From Aeromicrobium fastidiosum (GTDB lineage: Bacteria > Actinomycetota > Actinomycetes > Propionibacteriales > Nocardioidaceae): DNA of 64,000 bases. Below are positions 46,678-55,795 of the stretch, piece after piece. Position 1 is the first letter of the stretch. The number at the start of each line of letters is the position of its first letter. A model generated the notes under the pieces. That model saw nothing but the letters and a program-made list of their open reading frames with translations. It ran no database searches and was not told where the DNA came from. The translations under genes and the position numbers were made by a program. The DNA lies in contig NZ_JAGIOG010000001.1 in assembly GCF_017876595.1 (NCBI RefSeq), forward strand, positions 1 through 64,000, given 5' to 3'.

Positions 46678-46932
46678 TCAGGCTCGTTTTTTGAGCTTGC
46701 GGCGCTCGCGCTCGGAAAGCCCGCCCCAGATGCCGAAGCGCTCGTCGTGGGCGAGGGCGTAGTCGAGGCACTCGCCGCGGACGTCGCACGTCAGGCAGAC
46801 GCGCTTGGCCTCGCGCGTGGAGCCGCCCTTCTCGGGGAAGAAGGCTTCTGGGTCGGTCTGGGCGCAGAGCGCGCGCTCCTGCCACATGAGTTCCTCTTCG
46901 GGCTCGTGCGACAGTTCCAGATCGAATGACAT
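46678..46932 (-). CDS. whiB2: WhiB2-type iron-sulfur regulator
   Basis: An 84-residue Wbl protein. The four cluster ligands are C23, C46, C49 and C55 (C-x22-C-x2-C-x5-C), followed by the GIWGG turn (about 67-71) and a basic C-terminal helix (RERRKLKKRA). WhiB2/WhmD-type proteins bind a 4Fe-4S cluster and the principal sigma factor to control septation genes. The ATG at 46932 is chosen because a strong promoter is placed for transcription starting right at it. Neighbours (fbiA homologue, DUF3499, manB) match the whiB2 locus of mycobacteria. Confidence 0.95.
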   Translation of the reverse strand: MSFDLELSHEPEEELMWQERALCAQTDPEAFFPEKGGSTREAKRVCLTCDVRGECLDYALAHDERFGIWGGLSERERRKLKKRA

Positions 46933-46939
46933 ACGTGGA

Positions 46940-46969
46940 ATTACAGTCCTGTCGACTCGCACATGTCAA
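46940..46969 (-). promoter_or_regulatory. whiB2 promoter, leaderless
   Basis: On the minus strand TTGACA (46964-46969), an 18-base spacer, then TGTAAT (46940-46945). Only seven bases separate the -10 from the ATG, so transcription should start at or one base from the start codon, giving a leaderless mRNA. No Shine-Dalgarno sequence precedes the ATG, in agreement. Confidence 0.72.
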
Positions 46970-47049
46970 GCCGAATGGCAAGATTCGCGGAATGTGCGGC
47001 GTGTCGCCCCGCCGCGCGGCACCGGGTCGTGGGACGACACAATGGTCGG

Positions 47050-47823
47050 ATGCGCATCACGCTCATCTCCGGCGCCGACGGGACCGCGTTCGCACGCGAT
47101 CTCGCGGCGGCCCTCGCCCCCTCCGACGAGCTGACGGTCGTGGCCCCCATCGTGGGTGACCACTGGTCGGCGTGGCTCAAGGCCTGTCCCGATCTCGACG
47201 GCCTGCTGGGTGCGCCCGGTGTGCCGACCACGTTCGCCGTCGCCGACCAGCTGGCCGCGATCAACTACTCCCCCGCGTGGCAGCGCGTCAGCGACCAGGC
47301 GGTTGCTGCGCGACTCGTCCGCACCGAGCTCGTCGGCACGGGCTATTCGCTGTCGGAGGCGACGCTCGCGGCCGCGACCCGCGCTGGTCTGCCCTACCGG
47401 GTGCTGCCGATGAGCGACGACCGCGCCGAGCTGCGGGTCGTGGTGGACGGCGAGGAGCCACACGCGATCCACCTCGGTGAGTACCTCGCTGCTCCGGGCG
47501 CGCACTCCCCCACCGAGACCGTGCTGGTCGCGGAGGCGTGGACCGTGTCGCCGTCGGTCGTCGACCAGCTGCGCGCCACCGACGTGCTGGTGCTGGGTCC
47601 GTCGAGCCGCACCCTCGCGATCGACCCCGTCCTGCGCACACCGGGCCTGCTCGACGCGCTGCCGTCGACCGTCCCGGTACTGGTCGTCGACCACGACGAC
47701 ACCGCCCCGGCGGACCTCGTCCGGGTGGCCGGGCTGAGGGCCGACGACCCGGGCGCTGCCGAGCACGTGCCCGCCGACGCCGCCGCGGTCGCCGAACTCG
47801 TGCGACGGGTCGTGGCGTCGTGA
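47050..47823 (+). CDS. degenerate FbiA/CofD-like protein
   Basis: A 257-residue homologue of FbiA, which joins a lactyl or phosphoenolpyruvyl phosphate to the deazaflavin Fo in F420 synthesis. Homology is clear in CPDLD, ARLVRTELVGTGYSLSEAT, LPMSDDRAELRV, AIHLGEYLAAPGAHS and LGPSSRTLAIDPVL. But the N-terminal GGxGG loop is SGADGTAF, the metal-binding TGDD region reads VGDHW, and the conserved PSNP loop is PSSRT. It is also ~70 residues shorter than FbiA. It is adjacent to whiB2, like mycobacterial fbiA, but the fbiB gene is missing. Probably catalytically inactive or repurposed. Confidence 0.8.
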   Translation: MRITLISGADGTAFARDLAAALAPSDELTVVAPIVGDHWSAWLKACPDLDGLLGAPGVPTTFAVADQLAAINYSPAWQRVSDQAVAARLVRTELVGTGYSLSEATLAAATRAGLPYRVLPMSDDRAELRVVVDGEEPHAIHLGEYLAAPGAHSPTETVLVAEAWTVSPSVVDQLRATDVLVLGPSSRTLAIDPVLRTPGLLDALPSTVPVLVVDHDDTAPADLVRVAGLRADDPGAAEHVPADAAAVAELVRRVVAS

Positions 47824-48485
47824 AGACCCTCGACCAGCTGCTCCGCGCGGCATCCGACCCGTCGCAGCCGCTCATCACGTACTACGACCTCGTGACGGGC
47901 GAGCGCGTCGAGCTCAGCACCACGACTACGGCCAACTGGGTCGCCAAGACGAGCAACTTCCTGGTCGACGACCTCGAGGTCGAGCCGGGCACGCGCATCC
48001 GTGTCGGGCTGCCGAGCCACTGGTTGACGATGGTCTGGATCCTGTCCGCCTGGAACGTCGGCGCCGCCCTCGTCGACCACGACGCCACGATCGGGGTCAG
48101 CGGGCCCGAGCTCGAGGCCGACGAACCGCACCGGCTCGCCGCCTCGCTGCGGCCGCTCGGCGGACGGTTCGTCGAGGCACCGACCGGCTTCGTCGACCTC
48201 GGGGCCGAGGTCCCGGGGCACGGCGACCACTTCGTCGCGCTCGACCCGCCGTCCCCCGACACGCTGGCCCTCGACCTCGACGGCACGCCCCGCAGCCAGG
48301 CCGACGTCCTGGCGTCCACGCCTGCTGTGTCCGAGCGGCTGGTCGTCACCCCCGGCTCCCTGTCGCGGGACGCCGATCTGATCGCGGGCGCGTGCCTCGG
48401 CGGCGGCTCGCTGGTGGTCGTGGCGTCCGCCACACCCGAGCAGATCGCGGCAGTGGCGCAGCAAGAGGGCGGCGTCCCAGCATGA
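47820..48485 (+). CDS. TIGR03089 family protein
   Basis: A 221-residue protein resembling the N-terminal part of AMP-forming acyl-CoA synthetases (PLITYYDLVTGERVELSTTTTANWVAKTSNFL...) but lacking the ATP-binding P-loop and C-terminal domain. This matches the actinobacterial TIGR03089 family (Rv3268), found beside LCP genes. The GTG overlaps the upstream stop (GTGA). Without the adenylation motifs, enzyme activity is doubtful; the function is unknown. Confidence 0.88.
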   Translation: MKTLDQLLRAASDPSQPLITYYDLVTGERVELSTTTTANWVAKTSNFLVDDLEVEPGTRIRVGLPSHWLTMVWILSAWNVGAALVDHDATIGVSGPELEADEPHRLAASLRPLGGRFVEAPTGFVDLGAEVPGHGDHFVALDPPSPDTLALDLDGTPRSQADVLASTPAVSERLVVTPGSLSRDADLIAGACLGGGSLVVVASATPEQIAAVAQQEGGVPA

Positions 48486-48567
48486 ACCGATCCTCTACAC
48501 TCGTCCGAGGCTGACGCGGCACGTCCCCGGGGCCACGATCGTCTGAACAGTAGGGACACGACACGCA

Positions 48568-49464
48568 ATGACAATCGCCGACGACGCTGCGCGCGCTGGC
48601 CTGACCAAGGTCGGCGGTCGCCCGCCCCTGCGTGCCTACGTCACCGAGGTGTGGCAGCGGCGCGCGTTCATCTACTCCCTGGCCCGGTTCAAGATCGAGT
48701 CCGAGAACCAGCAGAACTCCCTCGGCATGTTCTGGGTCATCCTCAAGCCTCTGCTGAACGCCCTGATCTACGGAGCGGTCTTCGGCGTCCTGATCGGCCC
48801 CCAGGGACGTCCTCCGCACTTCGTCGAGTTCCTCATCATCGGCATCTTCGTCTTCGAGTTCTTCGCGCAGTCGTGGACCGCGGGCGGGCGAGCCATCACC
48901 AACAACTCCGCCCTGGTGCAGAGCCTGGCGTTCCCGCGCATGGTCCTGCCTCTGGCCGCAGTCACCGAGCGGTTCCTCAAGTTCCTGCCCACGGTCGGCA
49001 TCATGCTGGTCTTCCTGATTGCCACCGGCAACCCGATCTCGTGGCACTGGCTGTTGATCGTGCCGATCTTCGCGCTCTTCTTCGCCTTCACCTGCGGCAT
49101 CGTGCTGATCACGGCCCGCCTCGCCGTGCACTGGCGCGACCTCAACAACTTCCTGCCGTTCATCACCCGGTTCTTCTTCTACACGACCGGCATCTTCTTC
49201 AGCATCGAGGAGCGGTTCGGCCCCAAGCCACCGTCGGCCGCCAACCCGCAGGGCACACCCGGCCACCCCTGGCTCGTGACCGCGACCGACTACCAGCCCG
49301 TCCACGAGTTCCTGAGCATCGCCCGCGCATCGCTGCTGGACGGCCCGACCTACACGACCAACGGCGACTACTGGCTGTACGCGTGCCTGTGGACCGTCGC
49401 GGTGGTGGCCTTCGGGGTCTGGTTCTTCTGGCGCGCCGAGGAAAGGTACGGACGTGTCGACTGA
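48568..49464 (+). CDS. polysaccharide ABC transporter permease (Wzm type)
   Basis: A 298-residue ABC-2 permease with six membrane helices (about 48-72, 80-110, 135-160, 163-190, 200-215 and 265-285) and an N-terminal amphipathic segment (VWQRRAFIYSLARFKIESENQQNSLGMFW). Family members such as Rv3783 export lipid-linked galactan or O-antigen. The next gene encodes the ATPase, overlapping by 11 bases. The location beside LCP transferases suggests export of a wall polymer that they attach. Substrate inferred. Confidence 0.9.
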   Translation: MTIADDAARAGLTKVGGRPPLRAYVTEVWQRRAFIYSLARFKIESENQQNSLGMFWVILKPLLNALIYGAVFGVLIGPQGRPPHFVEFLIIGIFVFEFFAQSWTAGGRAITNNSALVQSLAFPRMVLPLAAVTERFLKFLPTVGIMLVFLIATGNPISWHWLLIVPIFALFFAFTCGIVLITARLAVHWRDLNNFLPFITRFFFYTTGIFFSIEERFGPKPPSAANPQGTPGHPWLVTATDYQPVHEFLSIARASLLDGPTYTTNGDYWLYACLWTVAVVAFGVWFFWRAEERYGRVD

Positions 49465-50278
49465 GCCGCACGAGAGCACCCGGGACCTCGACGACATCGG
49501 ACCCCGACCCGAGCCTCCGGCCAAGCCGACCGGGCCACGAGCCCCCGTCGTGATCGTCGACGACGTGCACGTCGAGTACAAGGTATTCGCGACCGGCAAG
49601 CGCCCGTCGGCTGCTGATCGCAAGACGCTCAAGCTGCGCGGTCGCGGCAAGCAGATGCGCACCGTGCACGCCCTCAAGGGCGTCTCGTTCACGGCGTACC
49701 AGAACGACAGCATCGGCGTCATCGGCACCAACGGCTCCGGAAAGTCGACACTCATGCGGGCCATCGCCGGTCTGACGCCGACCAGCCAGGGTGCCATCTA
49801 CTCCGACTCCCGACCCAGCCTGCTGGGCGTCGGCGCGGCCCTGCTCAAGGATCTGTCCGGCGAGCGCAACGTCATCCTCGGCGGCCTCGCGATGGGGTTC
49901 ACGATGGAGGAGATCGAGGAGCGCTACGACGAGGTCGTGGAGTTCGCCGGCCTCGAGAAGTTCATCGACCTGCCGATGCGCGCCTACTCGTCGGGCATGA
50001 CCGCGCGGCTCAAGTTCGCGATCGCCAGCATGGCCACCCACGAGATCCTCATCGTCGACGAGGCCCTCGCCGTGGGCGACCGCAAGTTCCGTCAGCGGAG
50101 CGAGGCCCGCATCCGCGAGATCCGCGACAACGCGGGCACGGTGTTCCTGGTCAGCCACTCGATGCAGTCGATCAAGGACACCTGCAGCCGCGTGATCTGG
50201 CTCGACCAGGGCACTCTGCTCATGGACGGCGACCCCGACGAGGTCATCCGCGAGTACCACAAGGCCCAGGACAAGTAG
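49454..50278 (+). CDS. polysaccharide ABC transporter ATPase (Wzt type)
   Basis: A 274-residue ATPase. Walker A GTNGSGKST, the signature YSSGMTARL, Walker B EILIVDEALAVGD and the H-loop LVSHS are intact. The SGMxxRL signature and the ~45-residue disordered N terminus are typical of Wzt/TagH-type exporters of lipid-linked glycans. No C-terminal carbohydrate-binding domain is present, so chain recognition must lie elsewhere. GTG start overlaps the permease gene. A repeat element (50279-50379) directly follows the stop. Confidence 0.93.
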   Translation: MSTEPHESTRDLDDIGPRPEPPAKPTGPRAPVVIVDDVHVEYKVFATGKRPSAADRKTLKLRGRGKQMRTVHALKGVSFTAYQNDSIGVIGTNGSGKSTLMRAIAGLTPTSQGAIYSDSRPSLLGVGAALLKDLSGERNVILGGLAMGFTMEEIEERYDEVVEFAGLEKFIDLPMRAYSSGMTARLKFAIASMATHEILIVDEALAVGDRKFRQRSEARIREIRDNAGTVFLVSHSMQSIKDTCSRVIWLDQGTLLMDGDPDEVIREYHKAQDK

Positions 50279-50379
50279 CGCGCGGCTCCTTCGTCGCCGC
50301 TCCAGCCGTTCGTTCCTCACGGCTGCCAGGCTTCGCCTGGGCGCTTGCCTTCGCTCGCAGGGCTCGCTCGGCCCGTGGT
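50279..50379 (-). repeat. ~100-bp intergenic repeat, copy B
   Basis: Same family as the element at 27891-27992, here on the minus strand, starting one base after the Wzt stop and ending 38 bases before the convergent LCP gene's end. The hairpin CCAGGC-GAA-GCCTGG is identical; the second stem is AGCCGT/ACGGCT here, with paired changes relative to copy A. Probably a bidirectional terminator-like palindrome. Confidence 0.8.
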
Positions 50380-50416
50380 GACGTGTCGTGCTTGCGCTCG
50401 CCCGATTGCTTTGGGT

Positions 50417-51895
50417 TTAGCAGGCGGTTTTGAGGTCTTCGGCGTTGTTGGCCGAGCGGCCCTCGGTCGGCGACTGGGTCGTCGGGGTCGTGGGTGCCGG
50501 CTGCGTCGGCGTCGTGGCCGAAGGGGTGCCGGGCGTCGCGCCGGTCGACTGGCTCGCGGCCGGTGCGCGGGTGCCCTCGGAGGTGCGGATGGCGTCCTTG
50601 ATCGCGGCGTGGATCGCGTCGAAGTCGGGCGTCTGGGTGTTGAACTGCGGCGGGACGATCGAGACCGTGCGGATCTGCTTGCCCCGCGCCTTGAGCGCCA
50701 GGTCGGCGAACCGGCCCAGCTCGGTCTGCGGGATGTTGGTGCTCAGCAGGTCCTTGCCCGAGCTCGCGATGTCGGTGGCGTTGGTCAGCACGTTGGCCGG
50801 GCTCAGCTGGTTGGCCATCGCCGCCATGAGGCACTTCTGGCGCCCCATGCGCGCATAGTCGTCGGACTGCACGCGACTGCGGGCGTACCAGAGGGCCTTC
50901 TGGCCGTCGAGCTTCTGCCGGCCCGGCTCGATGTAGACGTTCTTGTAGGCGTCGTCATGACCGAACATCGCGATGCGGCTCTTGACGTCCATCTCGACGC
51001 CGCCGACCGCGTCGACGAGTCCCTTGAAGCCGTTGAGGTTGACCATGACGTAGTAGTTGATCGTGAGATCGGTGGCCCCCTCGACCGCGTCGATCGTGGC
51101 GTCGAGGCCGGGATCCTTGCTGTCGGGATACAGGTCCTTGCGGTCCTGGGCGGCGGTGTGGACGGCGTTGAGCAGGCACTCGTCGCCGCAGTTGTAGCCG
51201 TACGGGTAGAGCGCGTGCATCGGCGAGCTGTCGCGGAACGGCACGTTCTCGAGGTTGCGGGGCAGCGACACGAGCACCGACTTGCCGGTGTCGGCGTCGA
51301 TGCTGACGACCGTCAGCGAGTCGGGGCGGATGCCCGTGCGGTCGGCCCGGGCGTCGGAACCGACCAGCAGGATGTTGTAGCGCCCCTCGAGGGGCTTGGA
51401 CGTCTTGGTCTCCGGGAAGACCTCCTGCACGACGTTGCGCTGCACCTGGATCAGCTGCGAGGCGAAGGCCGTCGAGCCCGCGACGCTGCCGATGATGGCC
51501 AGGTTGACGACCGTCACGACGGCCGCCCGGGCGAACGTCAGCCGCACGGGCGAGCCGAGCCGCCACGCGTCGATGAACAGCGCCAGCCAGATCAGCACCA
51601 GCACGACCATCGCGACCCGCGTGGCCAGCAGGACGTCAGGATCGGTGAACCAGCCCAGCACGCGGGCGCGATCGGTGCGGAACGTGTAGAACACGAAGAC
51701 CCCGCCGAGGATGGCCGTCAGCCAGCCGGCGATCGCCGTCCACCCGATGGTCCGCTTGCCGAGGGCGACCTGCGCCGAGCCGGGCACCGCCATCGTCATG
51801 AGGCACAGCGTGAGGACACGGCGGAACCGGACACGCGGCGAGTCGAGGTGCCGGTCCTCGTAACCGCGGCCCAGCAGACTGGCCCGATGCGTCAT
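50417..51895 (-). CDS. LCP-family cell-wall transferase with N-terminal multi-helix domain
   Basis: A 492-residue LytR-CpsA-Psr protein. Residues ~20-170 hold four or five membrane helices, beginning LTLCLMTMAVPGSAQVALGKRTIGW. The LCP catalytic domain (about 205-430) has LLVGSDARADRTGIRPDSLTV, the Arg in SLPRNL and LWYARSRVQSDDYARMGRQ. A Thr/Pro-rich tail (about 440-490) ends in Cys. LCP enzymes move lipid-linked wall polymers onto peptidoglycan. ATG 51895 is chosen over an upstream start that would add an unlike 27-residue leader. It is a paralogue of the next gene. Confidence 0.9.
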   Translation of the reverse strand: MTHRASLLGRGYEDRHLDSPRVRFRRVLTLCLMTMAVPGSAQVALGKRTIGWTAIAGWLTAILGGVFVFYTFRTDRARVLGWFTDPDVLLATRVAMVVLVLIWLALFIDAWRLGSPVRLTFARAAVVTVVNLAIIGSVAGSTAFASQLIQVQRNVVQEVFPETKTSKPLEGRYNILLVGSDARADRTGIRPDSLTVVSIDADTGKSVLVSLPRNLENVPFRDSSPMHALYPYGYNCGDECLLNAVHTAAQDRKDLYPDSKDPGLDATIDAVEGATDLTINYYVMVNLNGFKGLVDAVGGVEMDVKSRIAMFGHDDAYKNVYIEPGRQKLDGQKALWYARSRVQSDDYARMGRQKCLMAAMANQLSPANVLTNATDIASSGKDLLSTNIPQTELGRFADLALKARGKQIRTVSIVPPQFNTQTPDFDAIHAAIKDAIRTSEGTRAPAASQSTGATPGTPSATTPTQPAPTTPTTQSPTEGRSANNAEDLKTAC

Positions 51896-52025
51896 GGTTC
51901 CTCGTGATCTTGCGCAGCGGACGGATGCCGCCGGACGGAGTGTCCAGTATCGCTGATGGCGGTGCCACTCGTGCACCAGAGCCCGCTATCTCAGCGACTC
52001 CTCAGCGTCCCGGACGGCGTGGCGG

Positions 52026-53489
52026 TCAGCAGGCCGCGCCGAGGTCGGTGCTCTGGTTGGCCTTGATCGGGTCCTTCTTCTTCTCGGCGACCTTCTGCTC
52101 GACCTGCTCCTCCTGCGTCGGAGGCACCGCGAGCGCCGCGGTGACGAGGTGGGCCTCGGTCGCCGCCGTCCTGCCCTCGGCGGCGTCGATGGCACCGCTG
52201 ATCATGTCGCGGACCTTCACGTAGTCGGGGTTGCCGGTGTAGATGACCGGCGGGACGAGCGAGACCGTCGAGACCTTCTGCGACTTGGCCTTGAGCGCGA
52301 GGTCCATGAAGACGTCGAGGTCCTTCTGCGGGATGTCGGTGCTGAGCAGCTCCTTGCCCGACTTCGCGATCTTGCCGACGTTGAGCAGCACCTTCTGCGG
52401 GCTCATCTCCTGCACCATCGCGTTCATGACGCACTTCTGGCGTCCCATGCGCGAGAAGTCGTTGTTCTGCACCCGGCTGCGCGAGTACCAGAGCGCCTGG
52501 TCACCCGTGAGCTTCTGCTTGCCGGCCTTGATGTAGCCGCGGATCGGCGAGCCGATGCCACCGATCGCGGTGCGCTCGCGGACGTTGAGCGTCACGCCGC
52601 CGACGGCGTCGATGAGCTTGGAGAAGCCCTTCATGTTGACCATCGCGTAGTAGTTGAGCTTGAGGCCCGTGATCTGCTCGACGGCGTCCATCGTCGCCTT
52701 GATGCCGGGCGACTTGGTGCCGTAGCGGTCGGCGTGGTCGTTGGCCCAGGTGTTGACCGAGTTGAGGTAGCAGCCGTCGCAGTCGAAGCCGTTCGGGAAC
52801 TCCTTGTCCATCACGGTGCCGGGCTTGAAGGGCACGTCCTCGAGGTTGCGGGGCAGGCCGATCAGCACGGTCTTGCCCGTGTCCTTGTCGATCGAGGCGA
52901 CCGTCAGCGAGTCGGGACGCACGCCGTTGCGGTCGGGACCGGAGTCGCCGCCCAGCAGCAGGACGTTGTAGCGGCCGTCCTCGGGTGCCGAGGTCGTGCT
53001 GGCCGAGAACACCTCGCCGACGAATGACTGCGAGGTGCTGACCATGTGGGCGGCGAAGAACATCGCCCCGGCCGTCACGAAGCACAGGGCGCTGTTGAGC
53101 CCCGTCATCCACAGCCGGTGCTTGCGCGCCATCTCCAGCGGCCGACCGAGTCGCCAGGCGTCGACCATCAGCGCGACCCAGGCGATCGCGCCCGCGATCA
53201 GGACCCAACGGCCCAGCGTCAGCACCGTCGGGTTGGTCATCAGCGAGAACAGTCCCGTGCGCGAGGTCAGCGACACGATCAGCAGCAGCGCACCGGCGGC
53301 CAGGAAGCCCAGCCAGATGCGCAGGCTGATGCGTCCGATGCGCTTGTCGCCGGCCACGAGCTGGGCGGAGCCGGGCATGACGAGCGTCATGGCCATGAGG
53401 GTCAGGGCGCGGCGGAACTGGATGCGTGCCGAGGTGTCGGCCGGACGGGCGTAGGACCCACCCATGACACTCGATGAAACGTCAGACAT
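52026..53489 (-). CDS. second LCP-family transferase, paralogue of neighbour
   Basis: A 487-residue LCP protein with the same architecture as the gene at 50417: an N-terminal multi-helix region starting LTLMAMTLVMPGSAQLVAGDKRIGR, then an LCP domain with LLLGGDSGPDRNGVRPDSLTV, GLPRNLEDVPF, LWYSRSRVQNNDFSRMGRQ and a short tail ending in Cys. The GSAQ-x3-GxKxIG segment is shared by both. ATG 53489 with GAGGA upstream. Tandem duplication is likely; 130 bases separate the two and contain no other gene. Confidence 0.9.
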   Translation of the reverse strand: MSDVSSSVMGGSYARPADTSARIQFRRALTLMAMTLVMPGSAQLVAGDKRIGRISLRIWLGFLAAGALLLIVSLTSRTGLFSLMTNPTVLTLGRWVLIAGAIAWVALMVDAWRLGRPLEMARKHRLWMTGLNSALCFVTAGAMFFAAHMVSTSQSFVGEVFSASTTSAPEDGRYNVLLLGGDSGPDRNGVRPDSLTVASIDKDTGKTVLIGLPRNLEDVPFKPGTVMDKEFPNGFDCDGCYLNSVNTWANDHADRYGTKSPGIKATMDAVEQITGLKLNYYAMVNMKGFSKLIDAVGGVTLNVRERTAIGGIGSPIRGYIKAGKQKLTGDQALWYSRSRVQNNDFSRMGRQKCVMNAMVQEMSPQKVLLNVGKIAKSGKELLSTDIPQKDLDVFMDLALKAKSQKVSTVSLVPPVIYTGNPDYVKVRDMISGAIDAAEGRTAATEAHLVTAALAVPPTQEEQVEQKVAEKKKDPIKANQSTDLGAAC

Positions 53490-53650
53490 GGTGTCCTCGC
53501 GGATCGGGGAAGAGGCTGAGGTGGTCTCAGTATTCACACAAACTCTCAAGACGAGGTTGAGGGCGCGCCGCGCCGCGCCGTCCAATTTTCGGCCGCGGCC
53601 CGGTGCCGCGCTCCGGTCCTGGCGCTGAGGGGTCCGGTACGGTCGTGCTC

Positions 53651-54796
53651 ATGTCAGATCAGCGCCCCGAGGGCAGCTACGGGTGGCTCTACGGCGAGGA
53701 CGACGCAAACCGGCAGGCACCCCGCTCCAACGCCTCCGCACCCCCGACGTCCCAGCTCCCGCCGCCCAATCTGCCGCCTCCCGGAGGCCGTGGCAACGGC
53801 CCTGCAGTGGGTGGCGGTGACGGCCGTCCGCCGAAGCAGAAGAAGCGCCGCACCAAGCGCCGCGTGGCCGGCATCCTGGTGCTGGCGTGGATCGTGTTCC
53901 TGGTGGCCGTGCCGATCTGGGCCTGGGGCAAGATCGCCAAGGTCGACGCCGATCCAGGCGGCGACCGTCCGGCCGACCAGCCCGGCACGACCTACCTGAT
54001 GGTCGGCTCCGACAGCCGGCGCGGGCTCACCAAGGCCGAGCAGAAGGCCCTGTCGACCGGCGGTGACGGCGGCGGACGGGGACGCACCGACACGATCATG
54101 CTGCTCCACACCGGCAGCGGCCCCGACGTGCTGATGTCGATCCCCCGCGACTCCCTGGTCGACATCCCCGGCTACGGCCGCACCAAGATCAATGCCGCCT
54201 ACGCCTACGGCGGTGCCAAGCTGCTCGTCAAGACGATCGAGAACAACACCGGCATCCGCGTCGACGACTACGTCGAGGTCGGCTTCGGCGGTCTCGTCAA
54301 GGTCGTCGACTCCCTCGGCGGCGTCGAGATCTGCCCCAAGACCGACATCAAGGACAAGGACTCGGGGCTCGACGTCAAGAAGGGCTGCCAGAACGCCGAC
54401 GGAGCCACCGCGCTGGCGTACTCGCGCAACCGTCACACCTATGCGACGCAGGACATCCAGCGGGTCCAGAGCCAGCGCGAGGTGCTCGGCTCGATCGCCG
54501 GGCAGGCCAAGTCGCCGTGGACCGTCATCAACCCGCTGCGCTACCTCAACGTCGCCTCCGGCGCATCGGGATCCCTGACGATCGGCGAGAACGTCGGACC
54601 GCTGTCGCTGGGCAAGTTCGCCTTCGCGCTCTCGGGCTCGATGAGCGGCAAGGGACTCAACTGCACCGTGCCGCTGCGAGACTTCGCCGTGACGTGGGAT
54701 CCCGAGCGCGCGCCCCGCATGTTCGACCTCATCGCCCAGGACAAGACCGACGAGATCGGGTCGCTGTGCACCAAGGACGGCCTCCCGAAGTCGTAG
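53651..54796 (+). CDS. third LCP-family transferase, single-pass type
   Basis: A 381-residue LCP protein with a Pro-rich disordered N terminus (1-65), basic stretch (KQKKRRTKRR), one membrane helix (about 78-96) and an LCP domain (about 115-340; YLMVGSDSRRGLT, RTDTIMLLHT, SIPRDSLVDIPGYGRTKINAAYAYGG, ALAYSRNRHTYATQDIQRVQSQ). The catalytic Asp/Arg residues are intact. The ATG at 53651 is in a good context after a 161-base divergent gap. Classic single-pass architecture, unlike its two neighbours. Confidence 0.9.
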   Translation: MSDQRPEGSYGWLYGEDDANRQAPRSNASAPPTSQLPPPNLPPPGGRGNGPAVGGGDGRPPKQKKRRTKRRVAGILVLAWIVFLVAVPIWAWGKIAKVDADPGGDRPADQPGTTYLMVGSDSRRGLTKAEQKALSTGGDGGGRGRTDTIMLLHTGSGPDVLMSIPRDSLVDIPGYGRTKINAAYAYGGAKLLVKTIENNTGIRVDDYVEVGFGGLVKVVDSLGGVEICPKTDIKDKDSGLDVKKGCQNADGATALAYSRNRHTYATQDIQRVQSQREVLGSIAGQAKSPWTVINPLRYLNVASGASGSLTIGENVGPLSLGKFAFALSGSMSGKGLNCTVPLRDFAVTWDPERAPRMFDLIAQDKTDEIGSLCTKDGLPKS

Positions 54797-54807
54797 AGCC
54801 CGCCCGA

Positions 54808-54813
54808 TAGATT
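54808..54813 (+). promoter_or_regulatory. possible dapD -10, leaderless
   Basis: TAGATT with seven bases to the dapD ATG at 54821, so transcription could start at the start codon, as for whiB2. No good -35 is visible. A GGGG four bases before the ATG could act as a poor RBS. Confidence 0.35.
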
Positions 54814-54820
54814 GGGGCTC

Positions 54821-55768
54821 ATGACTTCTGCAGACCAGCACCAGGGCGCTCACGCCTACGGCCTCGCGACGCTCACGGCCGACGGGACGGTGCTCGACGT
54901 CTGGTACCCCGAGCCCCGGCTGGGCGCGGCTCCCGAGCACGAGACCGAGCCCGCCGAGCTCACGGCGCTCGAGGGCGACGACGCCGTCCGCCAGGTCACC
55001 AAGGTCGTCGTGCTGACCGAGATCGACGATCTCGGGGCCGCCCCCGCCGACGCCTACGACGTCTGGCTGCGCCTGCACCTGCTGTCGCACCGGCTGGTCC
55101 GTCCGCACGGGCTCAACCTCGACGGCCAGTTCGGGCTGCTCGCCAACGTCGTCTGGACGTCGATCGGCCCGTGCGCCGTCGCCGACTTCGAGGCGACCCG
55201 CGCTCGCGCCCGCGGGGCCGGCCAGCACGTCCAGGTCACCAGCGTCGACAAGTTCCCGCGGATGACCGACTACGTGATCCCCACGGGCGTGCGCATCGGA
55301 GACGCCGACCGCGTCCGTCTGGGCGCGCACCTCGCCGAGGGCACCACGGTCATGCACGAGGGCTTCGTCAACTTCAACGCCGGCACGCTCGGCCACGCGA
55401 TGGTCGAGGGGCGCATCTCGGCCGGTGTGGTGGTGGGTGACGGCTCGGACGTCGGCGGCGGCGCGTCGATCATGGGCACGTTGTCCGGTGGCGGCAAGGA
55501 GGTCGTCCGGGTCGGCGAGAACTGCCTCATCGGGGCCAACGCCGGCATCGGCATCTCGCTCGGCAACGACTGCGTCGTCGCCGCGGGCACCTACGTCACG
55601 GCCGGCGCGAAGGTCACGACTCCCGACGGCTCGGTGGTCAGGGCGTCCGAGCTGTCAGGTCAGGACGGCATCCTGTTCCTCGTCAACAGCCAGACCGGCG
55701 TGCTCGAGGCGCGTCCTCGCGGCGACCGCACCGGCATCGAGCTCAACGCGGCGCTGCACGCCAACTAG
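54821..55768 (+). CDS. dapD: tetrahydrodipicolinate N-succinyltransferase
   Basis: A 315-residue actinobacterial-type DapD, which transfers succinyl from succinyl-CoA to tetrahydrodipicolinate in lysine/DAP synthesis. An N-terminal domain (1-110) precedes a left-handed beta-helix built from hexapeptide repeats (about 150-275; [59 protein letters not shown]). The ATG at 54821 matches family starts. The next pathway gene, dapC, lies 1.9 kb downstream on the other strand. Confidence 0.95.
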   Translation: MTSADQHQGAHAYGLATLTADGTVLDVWYPEPRLGAAPEHETEPAELTALEGDDAVRQVTKVVVLTEIDDLGAAPADAYDVWLRLHLLSHRLVRPHGLNLDGQFGLLANVVWTSIGPCAVADFEATRARARGAGQHVQVTSVDKFPRMTDYVIPTGVRIGDADRVRLGAHLAEGTTVMHEGFVNFNAGTLGHAMVEGRISAGVVVGDGSDVGGGASIMGTLSGGGKEVVRVGENCLIGANAGIGISLGNDCVVAAGTYVTAGAKVTTPDGSVVRASELSGQDGILFLVNSQTGVLEARPRGDRTGIELNAALHAN

Positions 55769-55795
55769 GCGGGCTGGCGGCGAGGGTCACGCCCG

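Noticed and set aside
48346..49797. 483-codon open frame on the minus strand
   Set aside because: Antisense to TIGR03089, the permease and the ATPase gene, all well supported.
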